From Rhizobiales bacterium TNE-4 (lineage in GTDB: Bacteria > Pseudomonadota > Alphaproteobacteria > Rhizobiales > Beijerinckiaceae), in assembly GCA_019083985.1 (NCBI GenBank), contig JAHRCV010000001.1, positions 1,054,001 to 1,118,000 of the forward strand: a stretch of DNA of 64,000 bases, in the 5' to 3' direction. The notes below the pieces were generated by a model that worked only from the letters and a program-made list of their open reading frames with translations, searched no databases and was not told the origin of the DNA. Made by a program: the position numbers and the translations under genes. Numbering within the stretch: the first letter of the stretch is position 1; every line of letters starts with the position of its first letter. Positions 39,655-47,924 of this stretch are shown here, in pieces.

Positions 39655-41439
39655 TTGCGCGAAGCGAGTCGACAGATTTTGACCCGTCCCCTTTCTGCTC
39701 TTTGGGTTGTGTTGGGCGCCGCCATAATGGCGATCGTTCCCTCATGCCCGGCTGCGGCGCAGAATACATTCGGCCCCGGTCCCCTGAGCTTGCCGCAATC
39801 GGCCTCCGACGTCGTGCTGCTGGATGTCAATGTCGTCATGAAAGGCACGACGGGTGATGAGGCGAAGGATGCCAACCTCATCGCCGCGGCACGGGCCGCG
39901 GCTGCGTTCGGCCCCGGCGATCGTTACAACCAAATCCTCGCCGATGGCGCAGCGCTGCGGATGCGTCGCCTTACAGGCGTCCGCAATGCGACCTACGCAC
40001 TTCGGCAAAGAATCAATCCAGATGGCGTGATCCTTGTTTTCACGATCGAGGCGCAACGCGGGCCGGTCCCGGCGGAAGCGCGCGGCATTCTCAATGGCGG
40101 GGACGCGCGGGAGTTTCCGCTTCTCTACCAGAGCGATCGTAGCCTCCTCACCCTGACATTGAACGGCGGCTCCGGGCTATTCCGGGATGGTCAGGCGTGG
40201 TTCGGCGCACCGGGCGTGTTCACGAAAAACAATCCGATGGTTGCGCGGCCTCAGCTTGGCGCTGGCACAGGCGCCGTCTCGACATGGACGGAAAATTACG
40301 CCGAATATGGGCTGGGAGGCGTTGCTCAATTAGGCGATAGCGCCTTTTACGCCTTTGGCGCAGCCAGCATGATTGCGGTGATGTCAGCCGGGCAAGACAT
40401 CTATCGAAACGATACGCGTTCCAGCAATACGATTGAAAAGCTCTACGCCGGTCTCCTCTATGCTGGTCCTACTGGCACGAATGCTACCCTCTCCGTCGGC
40501 CGGCAGAATTTTTCGCTGAATGATGGGTTCCTGATCAGCCAGTTCGGTTCGCAATGGAATGCCGGCCCGCGGCCGGGCGTCTATCTCGCGCCGCGCACGA
40601 CGCAGGATTTCTCGATCCTTGGTCAACTCAACTGGCAGGGCTGGACGTTGAAAGGCTTTCTCCTCAACCCGAATGAGTATGAACCGCTCGAGAGCAACAC
40701 CCAGGTCGCAGGGGCCAATCTCCGCTACACATGGAACCCGTCCTTCTATGCGGATGCGTCGTTCATTACGGTTGTGCAGTCGGATTCAACCTATGCGCTC
40801 CCCAGCGGTTTGCGCGCCGGGCGAGCGGGTCTGATGACACTCGCAGGGCATGTTCGCTGGGCCGACCGCACCTTCATCGATGGCCTCTGGGTCGAGAGCG
40901 AAGTGGCGCATCAAACCCATCGCGATTTTCCAATGGATGCGTGGGCTGGTTATGGAACGATTGGCTATTTAGCACGCGACATCCCATGGACTCCGTCGCT
41001 GTCATATCGCCTCTCCTATTTCTCCGGCGATAACCCAGCCTCTCGAACCTATGAACGGTTCGACACGCTTTATTCCGGTGGTCTCGCCGAATGGTTGCAA
41101 GGCATCAGCTTTGCGAAAGTGCTGACGCAATCCAACAAGATCTCTGACCGGATCCGGCTCAACCTCGTGCCGATGCAGAACGTCAACCTGACCTTCGACT
41201 GGTTCCGGCACCGCGCGGACACCCTCACCAATGTCGGCGCCAATCCCGCCATCACCCAATTGTCATCCCATGACCTTGGACAAGAATTTCAATTTGTCGG
41301 CCGCTGGTCGATCAACCGCTATTTCTATTTCCAAGGTGTCGCGGGCTACGCCATTCCCGGCCAAGCGCTGAAGGAAGCAGCCGGCGTACCGCTCAAGCCT
41401 TGGACGACTTTGCAGGCGCAACTCTTTTGGACAATCTGA
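39655..41439 (+). CDS. Outer-membrane beta-barrel, alginate-export type, with POTRA-like N-terminus
   Basis: A 594-residue secreted protein. The likely signal peptide ends at CPAAAQ near residue 36. Residues about 55-135 resemble a POTRA fold, with GDRYNQILADGAALRMRRLTG leading to ATYALRQRINPDGVILVFTIE. From about 190 on, the sequence alternates aromatic beta strands and contains YRLSYFSGDNPASRTYERFD, LYSGGLAEWLQG and LGQEFQFVGRW-type strings seen in alginate-export barrels. It starts at a TTG (39655), no ATG being available before the signal peptide core. It follows opgH by 64 bases and ends one base before the next gene. A role as outer-membrane outlet for the OpgGH glucan is my inference. 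Confidence 0.75.
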   Translation: MREASRQILTRPLSALWVVLGAAIMAIVPSCPAAAQNTFGPGPLSLPQSASDVVLLDVNVVMKGTTGDEAKDANLIAAARAAAAFGPGDRYNQILADGAALRMRRLTGVRNATYALRQRINPDGVILVFTIEAQRGPVPAEARGILNGGDAREFPLLYQSDRSLLTLTLNGGSGLFRDGQAWFGAPGVFTKNNPMVARPQLGAGTGAVSTWTENYAEYGLGGVAQLGDSAFYAFGAASMIAVMSAGQDIYRNDTRSSNTIEKLYAGLLYAGPTGTNATLSVGRQNFSLNDGFLISQFGSQWNAGPRPGVYLAPRTTQDFSILGQLNWQGWTLKGFLLNPNEYEPLESNTQVAGANLRYTWNPSFYADASFITVVQSDSTYALPSGLRAGRAGLMTLAGHVRWADRTFIDGLWVESEVAHQTHRDFPMDAWAGYGTIGYLARDIPWTPSLSYRLSYFSGDNPASRTYERFDTLYSGGLAEWLQGISFAKVLTQSNKISDRIRLNLVPMQNVNLTFDWFRHRADTLTNVGANPAITQLSSHDLGQEFQFVGRWSINRYFYFQGVAGYAIPGQALKEAAGVPLKPWTTLQAQLFWTI

Positions 41440-41440
41440 G

Positions 41441-41902
41441 ATGAAACCTTCAGCGCCATTTGGCGAACAGAGCCACGAACAGCTAGTCGAAACGCATTTC
41501 CCGGTCGTGCAATATCATTTTGTGGAAATGTTGACCGCACATCTCGCCGATTGCTCACGCGCCTTCGATGGCGATCTGCAACAAATGTTGCTCTTGGCAC
41601 TCATCGGCCAAGTCCATATCGAGCATTATCGCCGCCATGGCGGCGATGTCAGTGATGTGCGCGGCTTGAGCGCATCGCGCTTAGCCGATGTGAGCGGCAT
41701 CCCGCGTCAAACTGTGCGGCGCAAACTGAGTTTGCTCGCCGCACGCGACTGGATTGAGGAGACAGTTCCGGGATCTTGGCGGCTCAAAATGGAACACGGG
41801 TCTGCCAAGGCCAAAACCGATCTCGGTGCGTTGAACGATCGGAACAAGCAAAGAATGGCAAAGCTAATTGCGGCGATTGCGCCGCTCATCGCCCATCATT
41901 GA
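41441..41902 (+). CDS. Small winged-helix transcriptional regulator
   Basis: A 153-residue protein of which the middle part (about 75-115) is a winged helix-turn-helix: LSASRLADVSGIPRQTVRRK is helix-turn-helix and the following LLAARDWIEE plus wing resembles MarR-like proteins. The N-terminal half is helical and probably dimerises. The start is one base after the barrel stop, and the stop overlaps the ribosome site of the next gene, so it sits inside the opg unit and may autoregulate it. It resembles the protein at 47544-47924 in its HTH. No ligand is suggested. Confidence 0.75.
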   Translation: MKPSAPFGEQSHEQLVETHFPVVQYHFVEMLTAHLADCSRAFDGDLQQMLLLALIGQVHIEHYRRHGGDVSDVRGLSASRLADVSGIPRQTVRRKLSLLAARDWIEETVPGSWRLKMEHGSAKAKTDLGALNDRNKQRMAKLIAAIAPLIAHH

Positions 41903-41912
41903 GGAGGATAGG

Positions 41913-42680
41913 ATGTTTGACGCCGCAAAGTTTCGACTGGATGGCGAGGTGGCGCTCGTCACCGGCGCGGGAGCCGGGATCGGGCGTGCCATCGCCACGC
42001 TGTTTGCAGGAGCTGGGGCCAGCATCCTTGTTACCGATCGGAATGCGGCGGATGCCCAACAGGTGGCGGATGCAATCAATCAGACAGGGGGACACGCCGC
42101 CGCTCTCGCCTGCGATGTCACGCAAGAGGAAGCCCTTGCGCAATCGGTGGCCGAAGCGGTGAAGCATTTCGGCGCGCTGACCATTCTTGTGAACAATGCC
42201 GGTGGCGGCGGGCCCAAACCGTTTGACATGCCGATGAGCGATTTCGAATGGGCCTATCAGCTCAACGTGTTCTCTTTGTTTCGCCTGTCACAGCTTGCGA
42301 GCGTTGAGATGGAAAAAGCCGGGCGCGGCGCCATCCTCAACATCTCGTCGATGGCGGGCGAGAACAAGAATTCCCGCATGGCGTCATATGGATCGTCGAA
42401 AGCGGCGGTGAACCATCTCACGCGCAACATCGCTTTCGATCTAGGGCCAAAGAATATTCGCGTGAATGCAATTGCACCCGGTGCCATCAAAACGCAGGCC
42501 CTCGCCAAGGTTCTGACACCGGAGATCGAAAAAACGATGCTGAAACATACGCCGCTCGGCCGCCTCGGCGAAGCGGATGATATCGCCTATGCGGCGCTCT
42601 TTCTGTGCTCGACAGCGGCGAGCTGGATCAGTGGACAGGTGCTGACCGTATCGGGTGGCGGATTGCAGGAATTGGATTGA
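41913..42680 (+). CDS. hdhA: SDR oxidoreductase, 7-alpha-hydroxysteroid dehydrogenase-like (HdhA)
   Basis: NAD(P)-dependent short-chain dehydrogenase of 255 residues. It has the cofactor motif TGAGAGIG near residue 18, NNAGGGG, catalytic serine in ISSMAGE, and YGSSKAA for Tyr and Lys. Long stretches recalled from E. coli HdhA, such as GGGGPKPFDMPM, RVNAIAPGAIKT and TVSGGGLQELD, match closely, which supports the family name. The native substrate need not be a bile acid. The start follows GAGGAGG at 41901-41907, which overlaps the regulator's stop. It belongs to the run beginning at opgG. Confidence 0.88.
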   Translation: MFDAAKFRLDGEVALVTGAGAGIGRAIATLFAGAGASILVTDRNAADAQQVADAINQTGGHAAALACDVTQEEALAQSVAEAVKHFGALTILVNNAGGGGPKPFDMPMSDFEWAYQLNVFSLFRLSQLASVEMEKAGRGAILNISSMAGENKNSRMASYGSSKAAVNHLTRNIAFDLGPKNIRVNAIAPGAIKTQALAKVLTPEIEKTMLKHTPLGRLGEADDIAYAALFLCSTAASWISGQVLTVSGGGLQELD

Positions 42681-42691
42681 GGAGAACCATC

Positions 42692-43486
42692 ATGACCATC
42701 GACGCTTTCAAGGATTTTCGACTGGACGGGCATAAGGTCATCATCACCGGCGGCGCGCAGAATATTGGCGCGGGCATCGCCAAGGCGTTTTCGGCGGCTG
42801 GTGCTGACGTGCTGATCGCCGATCTCAAGGGCGATCTTGCGCGCGCAACGGCCGATGCGATCGAGAAGGAAACCGAGCGTAAATGCCGTGGCATTGCCTG
42901 CGACGTCACCAAAGAGGACGACATCCAAGCCACAGTGGCGATGGCGCTCAGAGAGTTCGGTGGCATTACCACGCTCGTCAACAATGTTGGCTGGGGCGGC
43001 GTGAACCCTGATCCGCTGGCGGTGAGCGAGGAGGATTTGATTGCGTCCTACAAGCTCAACACGATCAGTGCCTATCGGATGAGCGCGGCATGCGTGCCCC
43101 ATATGAAGGGCTTTCACAACGCCTCGATCGTCAATTCAGGCTCGTTCTCTTCGGCCATTCCGGCATCCGAGATTTTGGCCTACAGCACAGCCAAGGCCGC
43201 CCTCACCCATCTGATGGCGTGCCTCGCCAATGCGCTGGCGCAGAAGGTACGGGTGAATTCGGTGCTGATCGGCACGGTGCTGACCGAAGGCTATGCCTCC
43301 GCTGGTATCGACGCGGCGACGCAAGAGCGGATGCTTCATCCCGATACCCTCACAGGGCGCCCGGGCCGCCCCGAAGATGTCGCCAACGCCATGCTCTGGC
43401 TCGCCTCGCCCGCCGGCAGCTGGGTCAGCGGCCAGACGATCAATGTGCATGGCGGCGGCCATGTTTTGCGGCTTTTCGGCCATTGA
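42692..43486 (+). CDS. SDR family oxidoreductase
   Basis: A second short-chain dehydrogenase, 264 residues, with cofactor motif TGGAQNIGAGIA, NNVGWGG, catalytic serine region NSGSFSS, YSTAKAAL for Tyr and Lys, and the family C-terminus VSGQTINVHGGG. The start at 42692 follows GAGGAG at 42679-42684, which overlaps the stop of the preceding SDR. The two SDRs are related but clearly different, so they are probably partners or act on different substrates. A strong terminator follows seven bases after the stop. Confidence 0.87.
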   Translation: MTIDAFKDFRLDGHKVIITGGAQNIGAGIAKAFSAAGADVLIADLKGDLARATADAIEKETERKCRGIACDVTKEDDIQATVAMALREFGGITTLVNNVGWGGVNPDPLAVSEEDLIASYKLNTISAYRMSAACVPHMKGFHNASIVNSGSFSSAIPASEILAYSTAKAALTHLMACLANALAQKVRVNSVLIGTVLTEGYASAGIDAATQERMLHPDTLTGRPGRPEDVANAMLWLASPAGSWVSGQTINVHGGGHVLRLFGH

Positions 43487-43492
43487 CCGGTC

Positions 43493-43520
43493 AAAAGGGG
43501 CGGATATCCCGCCCCTTTTT
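43493..43520 (+). terminator. Rho-independent terminator closing the opgG-SDR unit
   Basis: A perfect 11-bp stem (AAAAGGGGCGG at 43493-43503 with CCGCCCCTTTT at 43509-43519) with loop ATATC, followed by T. It lies seven bases after the second SDR and no comparable terminator was seen between 35848 and here. Confidence 0.92.
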
Positions 43521-43597
43521 CGTGAATCCGTGCCAAACGGGCAGCGGATAGCCTTGACCCCCCGGCGCAACGCAGATAGCACGGGGCCGCAAAGTGA

Positions 43598-43673
43598 GAT
43601 CGCGTAGCTCAGCTGGTAGAGCAACGGACTTTTAATCTGTAGGTCCTGGGTTCGAGTCCCAGCGCGATCACCA
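43598..43673 (+). tRNA. tRNA-Lys (anticodon UUU)
   Basis: A complete 76-base cloverleaf: acceptor GATCGCG with CGCGATC, D-stem GCTC with GAGC, anticodon stem ACGGA with TCTGT around the loop CTTTTAA (anticodon TTT), T-arm CTGGG with CCCAG around TTCGAGT. The CCA end is encoded. Confidence 0.97.
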
Positions 43674-43894
43674 CTCGCTCCCTTATTGAAAAAACCGCGC
43701 CACTGAGCTCTTCGGGACATATGCCTTTGCGCTTAAGGTTTTGCGCTGTTTGAGGGTGCCGGCTCCCCCGCCCATCCGCGCGAACATAAACCTATTTTGG
43801 GCTCTGACTCATTCAACACCTGCTAGCCGTAGCAGGGGTTTCCGCAGGCCGAAGACGCGCCTGAAGACCCTTCTAGAGAAACAGCAGGACCTCG

Positions 43895-45562
43895 ATGTCA
43901 AAAATTTCAAAACTGATCATAGCAACAGGATTATCGCTCGCAGCGCTCTCAGCGCACGCCACTGATGTTTACCACCAGCCCCGCCCCATTCTGGAAACGA
44001 AAAACGGGAAACTGCAGGGCGTTGAAACGCAAGGCATGGTTGTCTACCGCAACATTCCTTATGCAGCGCCCCCGGTGGGTGATCTGCGTTGGCGCCCGCC
44101 GCAGCCTGCTCAGAGCTGGAGCGGCGTCCGCGACGCGAGCCGCTTTGGTGAAGCCTGTGTGCAATTCTTGGTTGATGGGTTGAATAATGAGTTAGTGCCT
44201 GGCTCAGAAGATTGTCTGAAGCTCAACGTATATGCGCCCAAGAATGCCAAGAACCGTCCCGTGATGGTTTGGATCCATGGCGGTGGTCTTGTCGAAGGCT
44301 CAGGTTCGGAGCGTTATTACATCCCGACAGGTCTCGTGGCTGAAGATGTCGTGGTCGTCACTATCGATTACCGGATCGGCCGCTTCGGTTTTTTTGCACC
44401 GACGGAATTGGTTGAAGAAGCCAAAAAGAACAACGAGCCCGTTGGCAATTATGGCGTCATGGACCAAATCCAAGCGCTCAAATGGGTGCGCGATAATATT
44501 GCGACATTTGGCGGCGATCCAAATAACGTCACCATCTTCGGCCAATCGGCTGGTGGCCGCAGCGTTACATGGCTGATGACGTCGCCCGCATCGAAAGGCC
44601 TCTTCCATAAGGCCATTGCGCAGAGCCCGCAGCAATTGCCGATGCGTGACGTCAGTAAACCACGCCACGGCAAGCCGTCAGTCGAAGAATCCGATACGAA
44701 ATTTATGGCAAGCCTCGGCGCAAAGTCGCTCAAAGATTTGCGTGCGATGCCTACCGATCAAGTGGCGCTTACAACCAAGCAATATTTTACCGGCGAATTC
44801 GACGGCGAAATGGTTGATGGACAGATCATCATCGGCGACTCCATCCCAATGTTTGCGGAAGGCAAGCAACATAAGGTTCCGTTCATGGTCGGAACACTCT
44901 CATGGGATGCAAGCTTCTTCATTATGGGCGCGCCGCCAGTCGACGCCTATATCAAGAAAATGGGGCAAGACCCGAAGATCGTTGCAAAACTCTATGCCAA
45001 TTATAAGTGGCGGTGTCAGCTTGCATTGTCTTCGCAGATGATGGCTGATGGTTGGTACACGGGCGCCGTGAAGCTGCTGGCTGATAGTGCCAACAAGTAC
45101 GCACCGAGCTATGCATATTACTATAGCTTCATGACACCTACATTGAAGGCGTCGTTTATCGGGCCCGCTCACACATTTGAACTTCCCTACGTGTTTGGTG
45201 ATCTCGCGACCGTACCGCGCGCTCCTGCAAAAGCTGGGAAGCCTGCTGATCCGTGCACCGAAATCGATCAGGCATTCAAGGAAGTTAAGGCGAATAAATG
45301 GGCCAGTATTTGGTTCCCCGTGACTGCGCCGAACAATCGCGAAGATATCTCGATGAAAGAACAGCTGACCAAGAGCTGGACCGCCTTTGCGAAAACAGGC
45401 AACCCCAATTACGGCAAGCGTGAAATCTGGCCACGCTACGACCTCGCAACTGATACGATGCGTGAATTTGCCAATGGCAAGCAGGGCGTTGTGAAGAACC
45501 TCAACAAAGATCGCGTCGATTATCAGTTACAGTTCATCAAGGCGCTGTATCAGGTTAAATAA
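43895..45562 (+). CDS. Secreted type B carboxylesterase
   Basis: Alpha/beta hydrolase of 555 residues. It has a signal peptide (about 1-22, cleavage near SAHA), the oxyanion motif HGGG near residue 128, SEDCLKLNVYAP near 105, and the catalytic serine in FGQSAGGRS near 215. The family usually has GESAGG; here the residue before serine is Q. A histidine in GPAHTFELPYVFG is the expected catalytic base. It stands alone: tRNA-Lys lies 221 bases upstream and a terminator follows. The natural ester is unknown. Confidence 0.9.
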   Translation: MSKISKLIIATGLSLAALSAHATDVYHQPRPILETKNGKLQGVETQGMVVYRNIPYAAPPVGDLRWRPPQPAQSWSGVRDASRFGEACVQFLVDGLNNELVPGSEDCLKLNVYAPKNAKNRPVMVWIHGGGLVEGSGSERYYIPTGLVAEDVVVVTIDYRIGRFGFFAPTELVEEAKKNNEPVGNYGVMDQIQALKWVRDNIATFGGDPNNVTIFGQSAGGRSVTWLMTSPASKGLFHKAIAQSPQQLPMRDVSKPRHGKPSVEESDTKFMASLGAKSLKDLRAMPTDQVALTTKQYFTGEFDGEMVDGQIIIGDSIPMFAEGKQHKVPFMVGTLSWDASFFIMGAPPVDAYIKKMGQDPKIVAKLYANYKWRCQLALSSQMMADGWYTGAVKLLADSANKYAPSYAYYYSFMTPTLKASFIGPAHTFELPYVFGDLATVPRAPAKAGKPADPCTEIDQAFKEVKANKWASIWFPVTAPNNREDISMKEQLTKSWTAFAKTGNPNYGKREIWPRYDLATDTMREFANGKQGVVKNLNKDRVDYQLQFIKALYQVK

Positions 45563-45590
45563 AAGACCCGATCACGCTTGATTAAACGCC

Positions 45591-45625
45591 AACCCTCTCG
45601 CTTCCAGCGAGAGGGTTTTTCTTTT
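45591..45625 (+). terminator. Rho-independent terminator of the carboxylesterase gene
   Basis: A perfect 12-bp stem (AACCCTCTCGCT at 45591-45602 with AGCGAGAGGGTT at 45606-45617), loop TCC, followed by TTTCTTTT. It begins 29 bases after the esterase stop. Confidence 0.93.
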
Positions 45626-45700
45626 GCCAAAAAGGCGCGTACTGCCTCGGAAGCGTCGTACCTTGAGTTGTGAAAGTGAAGCTGACTGGGATCTTGTACA

Positions 45701-45732
45701 AAACCCGGCCATTTCAGGATGGCCGGGTTTTT
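45701..45732 (+). terminator. Second, orphan terminator hairpin
   Basis: A perfect 12-bp stem (AAACCCGGCCAT at 45701-45712 with ATGGCCGGGTTT at 45719-45730), six-base loop, with TTTTT ending at 45732. No recognised gene ends before it other than the esterase, which already has its own terminator. It may be a backup, or it may end a short RNA that starts after 45625. Confidence 0.8.
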
Positions 45733-45892
45733 ATGGAAGACACACGGTTGAGACTTCCGTCGTTACGCTTATGCCCACGCTGCCCACCCGATTTTAGCCG
45801 CGCACGTTTCCCCTCATCTTGAGGCATGGTCAAGATTGACATTCCCTAACGGTAAAGAGAACGTTCGGTGTATTTTTGCGTGGGAGGTGGGG

Positions 45893-46180
45893 ATGAAAAC
45901 ACAGATCGCGTTTCTGACTGCGATTGGCATCGCATTAGCCGCTGCTGCCTGTGCGCCCAAACAGCCGCCGCGGACGATCAGCGCTGCTCCGACAAACAAG
46001 GTCTGGGCCCGCGCCGATGGGCAACGTATGGCGGGAAATCCTGCGCTGACGCGACAGGGTCAAACCGATCTGCAGCAATGCCGTTCACTGGCCACGGTCG
46101 ACAGCAAAGAGGGCCAGTATGATCTCAAAATCCTCAATGGCTTCATGACATCGCGCGGCTATATCGAGCGCGATATCTAA
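45893..46180 (+). CDS. Small putative lipoprotein
   Basis: A 95-residue protein with a hydrophobic leader ending at LAAAACAPK, which looks like a lipobox with the lipidated cysteine near residue 20. The mature part is short, has one further cysteine (QQCRSLA) and no domain I recognise. The ATG at 45893 follows a strong GGGAGGTGGGG site; the open frame back to 45836 is less likely. It ends 80 bases before the CoA transferase gene. Confidence 0.7.
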   Translation: MKTQIAFLTAIGIALAAAACAPKQPPRTISAAPTNKVWARADGQRMAGNPALTRQGQTDLQQCRSLATVDSKEGQYDLKILNGFMTSRGYIERDI

Positions 46181-46260
46181 AAGGATCTAGCGGCGCTGCG
46201 CCCAAGACTTGCCACCGACCCAAGGCCCGTGATGTTGTCGCGGCCGTCAGGAGGCATGGC

Positions 46261-47394
46261 ATGAGCGTTGAAGGTTTGGGGCGCGAGTTAGAAGGCTTGC
46301 TGGTGGTGTCCATCGAGCAGGCGGTTGCGGCGCCTTATTGCGGCCTGTTGCTGGCCGATGCCGGTGCGCGCGTCATCAAGGTCGAGCGCAAGGAAGGCGA
46401 TTTCGCCCGCGCTTACGATCGTGCCGCCAAAGGCCACAGCGCCTATTTCGTCTGGCTTAATCGCGGCAAGGAATCACTCGTCCTCGATATCGATGATCCG
46501 GCGGATCAGGCGCTGCTGTCGCGCCTTCTCGCCAAGGCCGATGTGCTGATCCAGAATCTGGCACCGGGTGCGCTCGAAAAGCGCGGCTTTGCCGGCGATG
46601 TCTTACGGAAGCGCAATCACGGTCTCATCACTTGCGAAATCACCGGCTATGGCCGCGCCGGGCCCATGGCTGAGATGAAGGCCTATGATCTTCTGGTTCA
46701 GGCTGAAACAGGTCTGTGCTCGATTACGGGCACGCCAGAAGGGCCTGCGCGGGTCGGTGTCTCCGTCTGCGATATCGCCACCGGCATGACGGCCTTCTCA
46801 GCGATTCTGCGCGCCTTATTGCTGCGTGCGAAGACCGGGCGCGGAATCGATCTTTCGATTGCGATGTTCGATGTGCTGGCGGATTGGATGAATGTGCCGC
46901 TGCTTTACCAGCGTTATGCAGGCCGCGCGCCGCAGCGGATAGGCGTCGCCCATGCAACCTTGGCCCCTTATGGGCTCTATAAAGCGGGTGACGGCAAAGC
47001 GCTGCTGATCGCAGTGCAATCAAACCGCGAATGGGTGCAGCTTTGCGAGGCGGTTCTACGGCAACCGGAGCTCGCGACCGATCCGCGATTCCGCGACAAT
47101 GAGGACCGTTGTGCCAACCGGCCGGCGATGGATGCGATCATCGATGCCGTGTTCGCTGGTTATGATCGGGATGCACTGATCGAGACCTTGATCAAGGCGC
47201 GGATCGCCTGTGCGCGGCTGAGCTCGGTCGAAGATCTCGAAGCCCATCCGCATCTCGCTGCGCAAACGGCTGAGATCGCCGGTGAGACGATTGCACTGGC
47301 CGATCTGCCGGTGGCCCGTCGCGCCGGGCGTCCCGTGCGGGTTCCAACGCTGGGCGAAGACAACGCACGCCTCCGGTCTGAGTTTTCCGTCTGA
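46261..47394 (+). CDS. CaiB/BaiF-type class III CoA transferase
   Basis: A 377-residue class III CoA transferase, which moves CoA between carboxylic acids via an aspartyl anhydride. The catalytic Asp is in AYDLLVQAETGL near residue 142. Conserved features are QAVAAPYCGLLLADAGARVIKVER at the N-terminus and LNRGKESLVLDIDDP. The start follows AGGAGG at 46249-46254. No acyl-CoA ligase, dehydratase or dehydrogenase is adjacent, so the acids cannot be named. Confidence 0.9.
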   Translation: MSVEGLGRELEGLLVVSIEQAVAAPYCGLLLADAGARVIKVERKEGDFARAYDRAAKGHSAYFVWLNRGKESLVLDIDDPADQALLSRLLAKADVLIQNLAPGALEKRGFAGDVLRKRNHGLITCEITGYGRAGPMAEMKAYDLLVQAETGLCSITGTPEGPARVGVSVCDIATGMTAFSAILRALLLRAKTGRGIDLSIAMFDVLADWMNVPLLYQRYAGRAPQRIGVAHATLAPYGLYKAGDGKALLIAVQSNREWVQLCEAVLRQPELATDPRFRDNEDRCANRPAMDAIIDAVFAGYDRDALIETLIKARIACARLSSVEDLEAHPHLAAQTAEIAGETIALADLPVARRAGRPVRVPTLGEDNARLRSEFSV

Positions 47395-47543
47395 TTTCTG
47401 AGCTCAAAACCCAAGAGTGCGTGTGCGGTCTGCCCCGTTGCGGGCCGAACAACCTCATTGGGCGAATTGACCGTTTTGTCGTCCATGCTGCAACCTGACG
47501 CCAGGGCAACTGAGCCGGATTCGGCTTTTCGGGTACAATTTAG

Positions 47544-47924
47544 ATGACAATCAAGCGGGTCGATGACGATTTCGAGGGCGATGAACGGCAAGACATTCTG
47601 GAAGTCGAACGTTCGACGCGGAATGTCTATGACCTCCTCGAACGCATCCGCATGGCGGGCGATCTGACGACAGAAGACGCGCTGATCCTCATCTATATTT
47701 TGAAGCTCAACCTTTGGATCGACGGACCTTCACAGGTGACATTGCGGCCGGTATCGATTGCCGATATTGGGCAGGCGCTTCAGATTTCACGTGAGACTGC
47801 GCGTCGTAAAGTATTGGCTTTACAAGAAAAAGGCCTCGTCGTCCGCACCTCGTCGGGCGTGTTGGTCGAAAATATCGGCGCCTTGTTTGCGAAGAGCGCC
47901 GCGGGCGCCGCGCCTGCCGCTTAA
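47544..47924 (+). CDS. Small winged-helix transcriptional regulator
   Basis: A 126-residue protein with an acidic N-terminus, a helical middle (about 25-65) and a helix-turn-helix near 72-98 (ADIGQALQISRETARRKVLALQEKGLV). It resembles the protein at 41441-41902 in organisation and in the recognition helix (R-x-T-x-R-R-K). The frame ends four bases into the opposing ctaA end. No clear ribosome site precedes the ATG. No target can be named. Confidence 0.7.
   Translation: MTIKRVDDDFEGDERQDILEVERSTRNVYDLLERIRMAGDLTTEDALILIYILKLNLWIDGPSQVTLRPVSIADIGQALQISRETARRKVLALQEKGLVVRTSSGVLVENIGALFAKSAAGAAPAA

Larger units (their letters stand above)
45563..45892. other. 330-base intergenic region with two terminator-like hairpins
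   Basis: No open frame here looks like a protein. The region holds the two hairpins at 45591-45625 and 45701-45732 and about 75 bases between them. From 45733 on it should contain the promoter of the lipoprotein at 45893. No promoter boxes were assigned. Confidence 0.6.

Noticed and set aside
43651-45890. Possible integration site at tRNA-Lys
   Set aside because: No repeat of the tRNA 3' end and no integrase were found downstream in the window.
45733-45892. Protein start at 45836 for the lipoprotein
   Set aside because: The strong GGGAGG site and the lipoprotein leader both fit the ATG at 45893 better.
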